A stretch of DNA of 64,000 bases, from NCBI RefSeq assembly GCF_013408685.1, contig NZ_JACBZY010000001.1:930001-994000 (forward strand), given 5' to 3'. A program made the translations under genes and the position numbers. Below, piece after piece: positions 16,234 through 24,014 of the stretch. How positions within the stretch are numbered: position 1 is the stretch's first letter; each line of letters starts with the position of its first letter. Under the pieces are notes generated by a model. The model searched no databases and was not told the DNA's origin. It was given only the letters and a program-made list of their open reading frames with translations. Origin of the DNA: Schumannella luteola. GTDB lineage: Bacteria; Actinomycetota; Actinomycetes; Actinomycetales; Microbacteriaceae.

Positions 16234-17114
16234 TGGATGACCTCCTTGAAGATCTGCGCGAGGGAACGCTGCTGGCGGGCGAAGGTGACGACATCCCCGC
16301 GGCTGACCGCCTCGCGCAGCACGGTCTGCACGGCCGCCTCGCTGTCGGCGTCGAACACGGCGAAGCCGGCGTCGAACTCGACGACGTGGATGCCGGGCTG
16401 CTCGCGCAGCCAGCCCGCGTCGGCCGATCCGAGCAGCTCGTAGCGCAGCCCGGAGTGCTGCTGGCGCAGCTCGGCGGTCGAGCCGGAGGCGCGGATCGTG
16501 CCGCCGGCGATGATCACCAGGTCGTCGCAGAGGCGCTCGACGATGTCGAGCTGGTGGCTCGAGAACAGCACGGGAACCCCGGCCTGCGCGCGATCCTTGA
16601 GCACGCCCACGACGGTGTCGACGGCGAGCGGGTCGAGGCCCGAGAACGGCTCGTCGAGGATCAGCACCTCGGGCCGGTGCACGAGCGCGGCGGCGATCTG
16701 CGCGCGCTGCTGGTTGCCGAGGCTGAGCTTCTCGATCTCGTCGTCGCGGCGCTCGCCGAGCCCGAGCTGGTCGATCAGCTCGTCGGCGTTGTGCTTCGCG
16801 CCGGCGGGGTCGAAGCCGTGCAGCCGTGCGAGGTAGACGAGCTGCTCGGTGAGCTTCATCTTCGGGTAGAGGCCGCGCTCTTCGGGCATGTAGCCGAAGC
16901 GGCGGCGGTCACCCGCACCGAGACGGGCGCCGTCGAGCGCGACCGTGCCGGCATCCGCATCCAGCACACCGAGGATGATGCGCATCGTCGTGGTCTTGCC
17001 GGCGCCGTTGCCGCCGACGAAGCCGGTCATGCGGCCCTCGACCACATCGAATCCGACGTCGTCGAGCACGGTGCGGCTTCCGTACCTCTTCTGGAGTCCT
17101 CTGACTTCGAGCAT
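16230..17114 (-). CDS. ABC transporter ATP-binding protein (NatA/YhaQ-like)
   Basis: 294 residues. Walker A is GGNGAGKTT, the signature is LSLGNQQRAQIAAAL (the Q-N variant typical of the YhaQ/NatA group), Walker B is VLILDEPFSGLDP, and the switch is LFSSHQLD. The C-terminal ~80 residues form the small domain common in these exporters. It overlaps its permease start by GTGA, so the pair is translationally coupled. Its promoter should lie in the 387-bp region 17115-17501. Confidence 0.9.
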   Translation of the reverse strand: MLEVRGLQKRYGSRTVLDDVGFDVVEGRMTGFVGGNGAGKTTTMRIILGVLDADAGTVALDGARLGAGDRRRFGYMPEERGLYPKMKLTEQLVYLARLHGFDPAGAKHNADELIDQLGLGERRDDEIEKLSLGNQQRAQIAAALVHRPEVLILDEPFSGLDPLAVDTVVGVLKDRAQAGVPVLFSSHQLDIVERLCDDLVIIAGGTIRASGSTAELRQQHSGLRYELLGSADAGWLREQPGIHVVEFDAGFAVFDADSEAAVQTVLREAVSRGDVVTFARQQRSLAQIFKEVIQ

Positions 17115-17501
17115 GCTTCGACGCTACGGATGTCGGGTGCCTCGCGCCTCAGCCCTGGGTCGGGTCTCTCGCCCGAGCGCGCCCCGGGGTCTCTCCCCCT
17201 CAGGGGGGAGGCGCGGGGCACGGTTCGCGCGGGTGCGCCTCCCCGCCGCCGGCACCGGTGGGTGGGGATGAGCGCGGGCGGGAGTGGGGGATGAGTGCGG
17301 CGATCGCGTGGGTGGCCATGAAGTGCACGCGACACGCCGGGCGGGCGTGTGTTCTCTGGCCACCCAGCGCCGGGGACGGGCGTGGGTGGCCACGAAGTGC
17401 ACGCGACACGCCGGGCGCACGTGTGCTTTCTGGCCACCCAGGTCGGAGATGTTCGCGGGTCAGGGTGGACGCTGGTCAGGCGACTCGCGGGGCGGGGGCG
17501 G
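17115..17501. other. Intergenic region with two tandem palindromic units
   Basis: 387 bp without a convincing gene, between the response-regulator stop and the ABC ATPase start, both minus strand. It should hold the 3' end signal of the two-component operon and the ABC promoter. Its main content is the 61-nt repeat pair at 17307-17441; the rest is G-rich low-complexity sequence. Confidence 0.6.
17307..17441. repeat. Two tandem 61-nt palindromic units
   Basis: Units at 17307-17367 and 17381-17441 differ at about five positions and start 74 bp apart. Each begins CGTGGGTGGCCA, ends TGGCCACCCAG and contains AAGTGCACGCGACACGCC, so each can fold into a hairpin closed by GGGTGGCCA/TGGCCACCC. A role as a terminator pair, REP-like repeat or small-RNA locus is possible; none is shown by sequence alone. 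Confidence 0.75.
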
Positions 17502-18410
17502 TCAGGCGGACGGCGCGACGAAGCCCGAGTCGTAGGCCCAGACGACAGCCTGCACGCGGTCGCGCACGCGGAGCTTGAGCAGCACGTTCGACACGTGCGT
17601 CTTCACGGTCGCCTCGCCGACCACCAGCTCGGCCGCGATCTCGGCGTTCGAGAGTCCGCGGGCGACGTGCCCGAGCACCTCCGCCTCGCGCTCGGTGAGC
17701 AGGGCGGCCTCCGGCGGCAGGACGGTGGATGCGCGAGGCGCGTCGGCGCCGGCGTGGGCGTCGGCGTCGGGTCCGGCGCTCGGCCGCGTCGCCTCGCGTC
17801 CGTCGCCCGGTGCGACCGCGTCCGGCCCTACCGCGCCCGGCCCTGCCGCGCCCGACCCGGCCAGCTCGGCCGCTCCGGCGCCGAACCGACCTCCCGCCGC
17901 ATCCGCCCCGCCCGCGCGGACGCCCGCGCCGAAGCGCTCGATCACCCGCCGGGTCACCTCGGGCGAGAGCAGCGCATCCCCGGCCGCGAGCACGCGCACG
18001 GCCTCGGCCAGGTGCTCGGGCCGCGCGGTCTTGAGCAGGAACCCGCTCGCGCCCGCGGCCAGGGCCCGGAACAGGTAGTCGTCGCTGTCGAAGGTCGTGA
18101 GCACGAGGATGGCGGCGCGCGACCCGGCGTCGACGATGCGGCGGGTCGCCTCGAGGCCGTCGATTCCGGGCATCTGCACGTCCATGCAGATCACGTCGGG
18201 GTCGAGCTCGGCGGCGGCGCTGACGGCCGCGATCCCGTCGCCGGCCTCGCCGATGACCTCGACGCCGGGCTGCGCCGACAGGATCGCGCGGAATCCGGTG
18301 CGCACGAGCTCCTGATCATCGACGAGCAGCACGCGCACGGCGCTCGAGGCGGGCGGGGCGGATGCGGCGGGCGGCGTGGATGCGGCAGGTGCGGTCACGG
18401 GGTCGCTCAC
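17502..18410 (-). CDS. NarL/FixJ-family response regulator with an expanded linker
   Basis: 302 residues. The receiver domain (about 25-145) has DD at 31-32, the phosphoacceptor Asp77 in CMDVQMPG, and Lys127. The LuxR-type helix-turn-helix (about 235-298) has LTEREAEVLGHVARGLSNAEIA. NarL proteins are usually 210-230 residues; here an Ala/Gly/Pro/Asp-rich linker of about 70 residues (about 161-232) separates the domains. The GTG start overlaps the kinase stop by four bases. It is the output partner of the adjacent kinase and may regulate the ABC exporter that follows on the same strand (inference). Confidence 0.92.
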   Translation of the reverse strand: MSDPVTAPAASTPPAASAPPASSAVRVLLVDDQELVRTGFRAILSAQPGVEVIGEAGDGIAAVSAAAELDPDVICMDVQMPGIDGLEATRRIVDAGSRAAILVLTTFDSDDYLFRALAAGASGFLLKTARPEHLAEAVRVLAAGDALLSPEVTRRVIERFGAGVRAGGADAAGGRFGAGAAELAGSGAAGPGAVGPDAVAPGDGREATRPSAGPDADAHAGADAPRASTVLPPEAALLTEREAEVLGHVARGLSNAEIAAELVVGEATVKTHVSNVLLKLRVRDRVQAVVWAYDSGFVAPSA

Positions 18411-19816
18411 GGTCGGCTCTCCGTCGGCTCGGGGGTGGATGCGCTGGGCCCGGTGGGTGCGGCGGAGGCCTCGCCGCTGGATGGAGCGGTGCCGTCAACC
18501 GGGGAGGCGGAAGGGCTTCCCACGACCGGCGCCCCGCTCGCGACCGGCACGACCGCCCGCACGAGATACCCGCCGCGCGACCGCGGCCCCGCCTCGAGGA
18601 AGCCGCCGCTCGCGGCGACGCGCTCGCGCATCCCGATCTGGCCGAGTCCGCCGGTCGACCGACGAGCGGCGACCGAGCCGGTGTTGCCGATCTCGAGCTC
18701 GATGGTCTCGGGCAGGTAGCGCAGTCGCACGTCGGCGGTCGCCTCGGGCCCGGCGTGCTTGCGCACGTTCGTCAGCGACTCCTGCGCGATGCGGAACAGG
18801 TTCAGGCTCACGACCGCCGGCAGCGACCGCGGTGCGCCCACGACCTCGAAGACGGTCGGCAGTCCGGTCGTCGTCGACTCCTCGACGAGCGCGGGGATGC
18901 CGCCGACGCCGAGCGCCGAGGGGGCGGTGCCGACCGCGCCGCCCACCGCATCCACCGGACCGGTGTCGCTGTCGCGCAGGGTCGTGAGCATCTTGCGCAG
19001 CTCGTCGATCGCGGTGCGCGAGGTGTCTTCGACCACGCCGAGCGCCGCGCGGGCCGCGGTCGGATCGGCGTCGAGCGTCACGCGCGCCGCCCCCGCCTGG
19101 ATGCCCATGACCGACACGTGATGCGCCACCACGTCGTGCAGCTCGCGGGCGATGCGCACCCGATCGAGCGCGACCGCCTGCGCGGCCGTGCGCTCGCGCT
19201 CGCGCTCCAGCTCGGCGGTGCGCTGCTCGAGGTCGGATCGCTCGCGGGCCGAGATCCAGGCGCGCTCGCCGAAGAGGTAGGCGCCGCCGAAATAGAGGAT
19301 GTTCGTGATGATCTGCAGCAGCGAGAACGCCACCAGCGGCGACAGCGCGCCGACCCGTGAGAAGCCGGGCAGGGCCGTCGGATCGGTCGCCGTGATGAAC
19401 AGCGACACGACCAGCCAGATCAGCATCCCGGCCGTGATCACCAGCCGCGACAGCATCGCCGCGCGCCGGTTCGCCGACCATGCGCCGACCGAGCAGATCG
19501 CCAGGAACAGCGCGATGTTGCCGATCAGCGCCTCCGGCACGTGCAGCAGCTGCCCGCCGATGAACGCGACCGCGATCACGACCGCGACGAGGACGGGCCA
19601 CTTGCGCCGCGCCGCCAGCGGCACCGTCACCACGACCATCCAGATCGTCGACAGCCAGCCGGGCGCGGGCTCGGGGTAGAGGCCGGCGACGGCGTAGAGC
19701 CCGACGCTGAGCGCGCAGGCGACGAGCAGCCCCAGCGCGACCGCGGCGTCGATCCGCAGGTCGGCGCGTGTCGGCGCGGGCCGCCGCCAGCCGGACTGAT
19801 CGGGAGTGTCGCTCAC
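18407..19816 (-). CDS. Two-component sensor histidine kinase, NarL/DesK type
   Basis: 469 residues with about six membrane helices (25-180), a short coiled coil (190-215), the phosphoacceptor motif RIARELHDVVAHH (His227), and an HATPase domain with NVRKHAGPEA as N-box and GGLGQIGMRERV as G-box. The C-terminal ~45 residues are Ser/Pro/Ala-rich and disordered. It forms a coupled pair with the response regulator. The lack of a large extracytoplasmic sensor loop suggests intramembrane sensing, as in kinases that monitor envelope stress or an ABC exporter. Confidence 0.92.
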   Translation of the reverse strand: MSDTPDQSGWRRPAPTRADLRIDAAVALGLLVACALSVGLYAVAGLYPEPAPGWLSTIWMVVVTVPLAARRKWPVLVAVVIAVAFIGGQLLHVPEALIGNIALFLAICSVGAWSANRRAAMLSRLVITAGMLIWLVVSLFITATDPTALPGFSRVGALSPLVAFSLLQIITNILYFGGAYLFGERAWISARERSDLEQRTAELERERERTAAQAVALDRVRIARELHDVVAHHVSVMGIQAGAARVTLDADPTAARAALGVVEDTSRTAIDELRKMLTTLRDSDTGPVDAVGGAVGTAPSALGVGGIPALVEESTTTGLPTVFEVVGAPRSLPAVVSLNLFRIAQESLTNVRKHAGPEATADVRLRYLPETIELEIGNTGSVAARRSTGGLGQIGMRERVAASGGFLEAGPRSRGGYLVRAVVPVASGAPVVGSPSASPVDGTAPSSGEASAAPTGPSASTPEPTESRP

Positions 19817-19913
19817 CTCACCAGGGTAGGGAGGGCGGATGCGCGGCGCCTCCCTCTCGCGGCGGAGCCGGTGGCATTCCGGGCCTCGATCGATCGGGGG
19901 GTGTGCACGGCGG

Positions 19914-20879
19914 TCAGGTGCGCAGCGCCGCGAGGGCGGCGCTCGCCGCGGCGGCGATCAGCGCGTCGTCGTAGTCGGCGTCGGGGTCGCCGGTCGCGTC
20001 GCGCGAGCTGAGCACCGCGATCACGATCGGGGCGGCCCCGTTCGGCGGATGCACGACCGCGAGGTCGTTGCGCGTGCCGTAGCCGGCGGCACCGGACTTG
20101 TCGCCGGCCGTCCATCCCGCCGGCAGCCCGGCGCGGATCAGCGTCGATCCGGTCTGCGAACGGTCGAGCCAGCCGAGCAGAGCCGCGCGCTCCGGCTGCT
20201 TCAGCGCGGCGCCGCGTCCGCCGAGCGTGAGCGCGCGCAGGTCGGCCACGAGCGCCCGCGGCGTGCTCGTGTCGCGCGGATCTCCCGGCGTCGCCGTGTT
20301 CAGCTCGGGCTCGGTGCGGTCGACGCGCGTCGTGCGGTCGCCGAGCTTCCGCAGCTCGCGCTGCAGCGCATCCACTCCGCCGAGCCGTTCGAACAGCAGG
20401 TTGCCGGCCGTGTTGTCGCTCAGCTCGACGGCCGCCGCCGCGACCTCGCCGAGGGTCATGGTGCCGCCGGCGTGCTGCTCGGTGACGGGGGAGTAGTCGA
20501 TCAGCGGAGCGGACGGGATCGCGACCGGGTCATCGAGTGCCGCGACACCCTCGCGCCGCAGCACGAGTCCGGCCGCGAGCGCCTTGAGCGTCGAGGCGTG
20601 CGCGAAGCGGGCGTCGGCGTTCCAGGTGACGGAGCGTCCGGTGGCGGTGTCGGTCGCGATCACGCCGAGCCGGGCGCCGTACCGCTGCTCGAGTGCCGCG
20701 AGGTCGAGTGCGGTCGCGCGGCCGTGCTGCTCGGTCGAGCCCGTCGAGTCGGCGGCGGCCGTGGATGCGCGACTCGCGTCCGCCGCCGGCGTCGCATCCG
20801 CCGGCGCGGCCGTCGCACATCCCGCCAGCAGAGCAACGAGCACGGGTGCGGCGAGAAGGGCGGAGCGGTGGTGGCGCAT
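19914..20879 (-). CDS. bla: Class A beta-lactamase, predicted lipoprotein
   Basis: 321 residues. An N-terminal signal ends in lipobox LLAGC (Cys21), so the enzyme is probably anchored to the outer face of the membrane. All class A landmarks are present: SxxK as STLK (Ser96, Lys99), SDN (154-156), the omega-loop glutamate in EPELN (Glu190), and KSG (261-263) followed by GYGTRND. It should hydrolyse penicillins and possibly cephalosporins; the spectrum is not readable. A Thr/Ala/Ser-rich tether of about 35 residues links the lipid anchor to the catalytic domain. It is a monocistronic minus-strand gene with no BlaR/BlaI or AmpR-like regulator beside it. The 97 bp after its stop hold a weak AGGGAGG/CCTCCCT hairpin (19828-19855). 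Confidence 0.93.
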   Translation of the reverse strand: MRHHRSALLAAPVLVALLAGCATAAPADATPAADASRASTAAADSTGSTEQHGRATALDLAALEQRYGARLGVIATDTATGRSVTWNADARFAHASTLKALAAGLVLRREGVAALDDPVAIPSAPLIDYSPVTEQHAGGTMTLGEVAAAAVELSDNTAGNLLFERLGGVDALQRELRKLGDRTTRVDRTEPELNTATPGDPRDTSTPRALVADLRALTLGGRGAALKQPERAALLGWLDRSQTGSTLIRAGLPAGWTAGDKSGAAGYGTRNDLAVVHPPNGAAPIVIAVLSSRDATGDPDADYDDALIAAAASAALAALRT

Positions 20880-20963
20880 CCCCCATCCTCAGCACGCCCA
20901 CCTCCGCGCCACCCGACAGCCGCCATCGGCGTGAGTGGGGCCACGACGGCACCGCCCGCACAG

Positions 20964-21122
20964 CCGAATCCGGCGCCCCGACTGCCGGGGCCCGAATCCG
21001 GCGCCCCGACTGCCTGCACCCGAATCCGGGCTCCCGTCTCCCGTCTCCCGGGCCCGGCCCACATCCCGAGCACGGAAGCTCCTCAGCCGCTCAGCTCCTC
21101 AGCCGCTCAGCTCCTGAGCCCC
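20964..21122. repeat. Minisatellite-like tandem repeats between beta-lactamase and MerR genes
   Basis: A perfect 23-nt duplication (20964-20986 and 20992-21014, each beginning CCGAATCCGGCG) is followed by a partial third copy. Then a 16-nt unit AGCTCCTCAGCCGCTC is repeated at 21077-21092 and 21093-21108 with a degenerate third copy to 21122. The stretch lies in the 250-bp gap 20880-21129, which holds no gene that I can support. Confidence 0.75.
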
Positions 21123-21129
21123 CAACCGC

Positions 21130-21753
21130 TCAGCCGCGCAGCGGCCCCGTCTCGCCGAAGCGCTCGCCCGAGACGACCTGCTCGGCCAGGCGGCGCAGGG
21201 CGAGCAGCAGCGGCTCGACCAGCACGGTGCCGAGCACGACGTAGCGCACGGCGGCCTCGGCCGATTCGGTCGGGATGCCGTCGATCTCCGCCTGCGCGAT
21301 GTCGCGGGCGGCGCGGCCGTAGGCGTCGAGCACGCCCGGTGCAAGGTCGAAGCCGCCGTCGCGCAGCCCTTGCAATCCCGCGGCGACGGCGCCGAGCACG
21401 GCCGGGTCGCAGCTCTCGGTGTGCCAGCCCCATCCGCTCGTGATCGCGCGCACCTCGTCGACGTCGGCGGACGCATCCAGCGGTGGAGTGATCGCGTTGT
21501 GCGCCGTTCCGAGCAGGTCGATCGCGGCCGGCGGCTCGTCGATGGCGGCGAGGATGGCGCGCGCCTGCGCGATGCTCACGCCGCCCGCCCCGAGCAGCGC
21601 GCGCACGAGCCGCAGCCGTGCGACGTGACTGTCGTCGTAGAGCGCCTGCGTCGCGGCCGTGCGCTCGCCCTCGTGCAGCAGCCCTTCGCGCAGGTAGTAC
21701 TTCACGGTCGCGACGGGCACGCCGGATGCGGCGGCGAGCTGCGAGATGCGCAT
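21130..21753 (-). CDS. MerR-family transcriptional regulator
   Basis: 207 residues from ATG 21753 (MRISQLAAASGVPVATVKYY), supported by AGGAG five bases upstream. A longer reading to 21807 would cover the -35 region of the divergent promoter. The winged-helix domain (about 1-70) is classic MerR: YYLREGLLHEG and then LRLVRALLGAGGVSIAQARAIL. The C-terminal ~110 residues are helical with no cysteine-rich metal site, which points to an organic ligand. It is divergent from a DUF4188 gene and faces tandem palindromic operators (21794-21837), so autoregulation and control of the neighbour are likely. Confidence 0.88.
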   Translation of the reverse strand: MRISQLAAASGVPVATVKYYLREGLLHEGERTAATQALYDDSHVARLRLVRALLGAGGVSIAQARAILAAIDEPPAAIDLLGTAHNAITPPLDASADVDEVRAITSGWGWHTESCDPAVLGAVAAGLQGLRDGGFDLAPGVLDAYGRAARDIAQAEIDGIPTESAEAAVRYVVLGTVLVEPLLLALRRLAEQVVSGERFGETGPLRG

Positions 21754-21787
21754 CCACGCTCCTGGGATCGGGACGGAACCGGGGGTC

Positions 21788-21837
21788 TTGACATTGGAGA
21801 GTAGCACTATCCATTATTGGAGAGTTCAACTATCCAA
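21788..21837 (+). promoter_or_regulatory. Tandem palindromic operators in a MerR-type promoter
   Basis: -35 TTGACA (21788-21793) and a -10-like CATTAT (21812-21817) are 18 bp apart. The spacer is filled by the palindrome TTGGAGAGTAGCACTATCCA (21794-21813). A second palindrome of the same design, with arms TTGGAGAGT and ACTATCCAA (21817-21837), follows 23 bp further on. A long spacer carrying a dyad is the hallmark of MerR-activated promoters, in which the regulator twists DNA to realign the boxes. It reads towards the DUF4188 gene. Confidence 0.75.
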
Positions 21838-21944
21838 TCGGATGCGGCGCCGCGCGGCACCGCGCGACACTGCGCAACGCCACGCGAGGCACCGCCGCGT
21901 GACTCGCCGCATCCACCCGTCATCGCTCGACCAGGAGGCGCGAG

Positions 21945-22439
21945 ATGCCGAAGATCTTCCCGGGTCGCATGACCCACCACCACGAAGGCGAGCTCGTCGT
22001 CTTCCACATCGGGATGCGCATCAACAAGCTGTGGCGCCCCGACCTCTGGCTGCCCGTGCTGCGCGCGATGGGGCCGATGCTGATCGAGCTGTCGAAGGAT
22101 CCCGACTCGGGCCTGCTCGGCTTCACGCCGCTGTTCGGCCGCAACGGGCCCTACATCGTGCAGTACTGGAGCAGCATCGAGAAGCTCTACGCCTACGCCT
22201 CGAACCAGGATGCGGCGCACCGCCCCGCCTGGACCGCCTTCAACGCGAAAGCGCGCAAGGCCCCGGCCGCGGTCGGCATCTGGCACGAGACGTTCCACGT
22301 GGAACGCGCCGAGACGATGTACGTCGGCATGCCGAAGACCGGGCTGCCCGCCGCGACCGAGCACGTAGCGGTCACGCCGCGCGGCAACCGCGCGCGCGAC
22401 CGCTACGCCGTCGGCCGCACCACGGGCGCGGCCGGCTGA
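21945..22439 (+). CDS. DUF4188-family protein (monooxygenase-like)
   Basis: 164 residues from ATG 21945, with AGGAGG at an ideal distance. The sequence MTHHHEGELVVFHIGMRINK, followed by GLLGFTPLFGRNGPYIVQYW, has the look of DUF4188 proteins, which resemble small dimeric alpha-beta-barrel monooxygenases; the catalytic reaction is not established. It is the apparent target of the divergent MerR regulator. The pair therefore looks like a stand-alone, ligand-inducible detoxification unit (inference). Confidence 0.7.
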   Translation: MPKIFPGRMTHHHEGELVVFHIGMRINKLWRPDLWLPVLRAMGPMLIELSKDPDSGLLGFTPLFGRNGPYIVQYWSSIEKLYAYASNQDAAHRPAWTAFNAKARKAPAAVGIWHETFHVERAETMYVGMPKTGLPAATEHVAVTPRGNRARDRYAVGRTTGAAG

Positions 22440-22443
22440 CGCG

Positions 22444-23862
22444 TCAGGCGGTGGTCGCCGTGATGCCGCGGGTCGACTCGATCACGTCGGTCATCTTCTT
22501 GTTCAGCGCCTCGTAGAACATCGAGAGCGGGAACTCGTCGTCGAGCACGGCGTCGGTGTAGCCCTTGGGCGCGCCGGCGAGGATCTCGTCCGACAGGCCG
22601 CGGGCCCAGGCGGATGCGGGGTTCGGCGTGAGCGTGCCGCGCACGAGCTCGTAGGCGGCGAGCCAGTGCACCGTCTTCGGGCGGTCGATGCTGCGCCAGT
22701 AGAGCTCGTTGATCGCATCCGACAGCGCGATGACCGCGGCCGGCAGGGCGACCCAGTCGATCGCGAGCTGCGTGTCGGTCCAGTGCAGCACGCCGCGCTG
22801 GTGCAACCAGGCGAACAGCAGCTGCCCGCCGAGTCCGTCGTAGTTGCGCACCCGCGAGCCGGTCAGCGGGAAGCGGAAGATGCGGTCGAACAGGATCGCG
22901 TGCTGCACGCGCACGGCCTGGTCGCGGATCTCGGCGGCATCCTCACCGAGTTCGGCGTCGTCGGCCTCGCCGAGGCGCACGCTCTCGCGGAACGCGGTCA
23001 GGTCGCAGCGCAGCTCCTCGAGCGAGTAGAGGAAGAACGGCATGCGCTGCTTGATCATGAACGGGTCGAACGGCAGGTCGCCGCGCATGTGCGAGCGATC
23101 GTGGATGAGGTCCCACATGACGAAGGTCTTCTCGGTCGCGGCCTGGTCGTCGAGCATCGCGGCGTCGAGCGGGGTGAGCTCGAGCTTGGTGATGTCGGCG
23201 GCGGCGCGAGTGACGCGGCGGTAGCGGGCGGCCTCGCGGTCCTGGAAGATCGCGCCCCAGGTGAACGCGGGGATCTCGCGCATCGCGACGGTCTCGGGGA
23301 ACAGCACGGCCGAGTTGGTGTCGTAGCCGGCGGTGAAGTCGATCAGGCGCAGCGACAGGAACAGCTTGTTCGTGTACGTCTGCTCGAGCCGCGCGATGAA
23401 CTCGGGCCAGATGACCTCGACGATCAGCGCCTCGACGTGGCGCTCGCTCGAGCCGTTCTGCGTATACATCGGGAACACGACGAGGTGGCGCAGGCCGTCG
23501 ATGCGGTGCTGGGCGGGCTGGAAGGCGACCAGCGCATCCAGGAAGTCGGGCACGCCGAAACCGCCGTCGACCCAGCGCTCGAAGTCGACGATCGCGGCGT
23601 CGAGGTAGGCGGCGTCGTGCGGGAAGGCGGGAGCGAGTGCGCGGATGCCGGCGATCAGCCGGGCGACGGCGTCGCGGGCGGCGGGGTGGTCGCCGGCCTC
23701 GGGGATCGAGCCGTCTTTGATCTGCCACTGCTGCAGCTCGGTGGCGGCGGCCTTGAGCTGGAGCCAGGCGGCGGAGGTCTCGGCGATCGAGGCGTCTTCG
23801 ACGACCTCGGGCTCTCCGATGACGGGAGTGGTGCTGTGGGTGGATGCATGGGCGATCGACAT
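22444..23862 (-). CDS. DUF6421-like protein of unknown function
   Basis: 472 residues from ATG 23862, with AGGAGG seven bases upstream; a much longer reading further upstream has no support. The protein is soluble, mixed alpha/beta, rich in aromatic residues, and carries stretches such as DLIHDRSHMRGDLPFDPFMI and KTVHWLAAYELV. It resembles the actinobacterial DUF6421 family, but I hold this loosely. No signal peptide or membrane segment is seen. It converges on the DUF4188 gene, with only four bases between the stop codons. The HDRSHMRGDLPFDPF region, rich in His and Asp, could be a metal site (speculative). Confidence 0.65.
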   Translation of the reverse strand: MSIAHASTHSTTPVIGEPEVVEDASIAETSAAWLQLKAAATELQQWQIKDGSIPEAGDHPAARDAVARLIAGIRALAPAFPHDAAYLDAAIVDFERWVDGGFGVPDFLDALVAFQPAQHRIDGLRHLVVFPMYTQNGSSERHVEALIVEVIWPEFIARLEQTYTNKLFLSLRLIDFTAGYDTNSAVLFPETVAMREIPAFTWGAIFQDREAARYRRVTRAAADITKLELTPLDAAMLDDQAATEKTFVMWDLIHDRSHMRGDLPFDPFMIKQRMPFFLYSLEELRCDLTAFRESVRLGEADDAELGEDAAEIRDQAVRVQHAILFDRIFRFPLTGSRVRNYDGLGGQLLFAWLHQRGVLHWTDTQLAIDWVALPAAVIALSDAINELYWRSIDRPKTVHWLAAYELVRGTLTPNPASAWARGLSDEILAGAPKGYTDAVLDDEFPLSMFYEALNKKMTDVIESTRGITATTA

Positions 23863-24014
23863 GATGACGCCTCCTCTCGCTTCCAGGCTAGGAAGAGAGG
23901 CCGCCATCGCGTCGGGCGTCGCGCGCTGAAAACCTGCGTCTGATTCGGCTCCGGCGCAGTTAAAGCGCGCCCCAGTCGCCCCCACGCGCGATGTCGGCCG
24001 CGCGAGCCTGCCGG

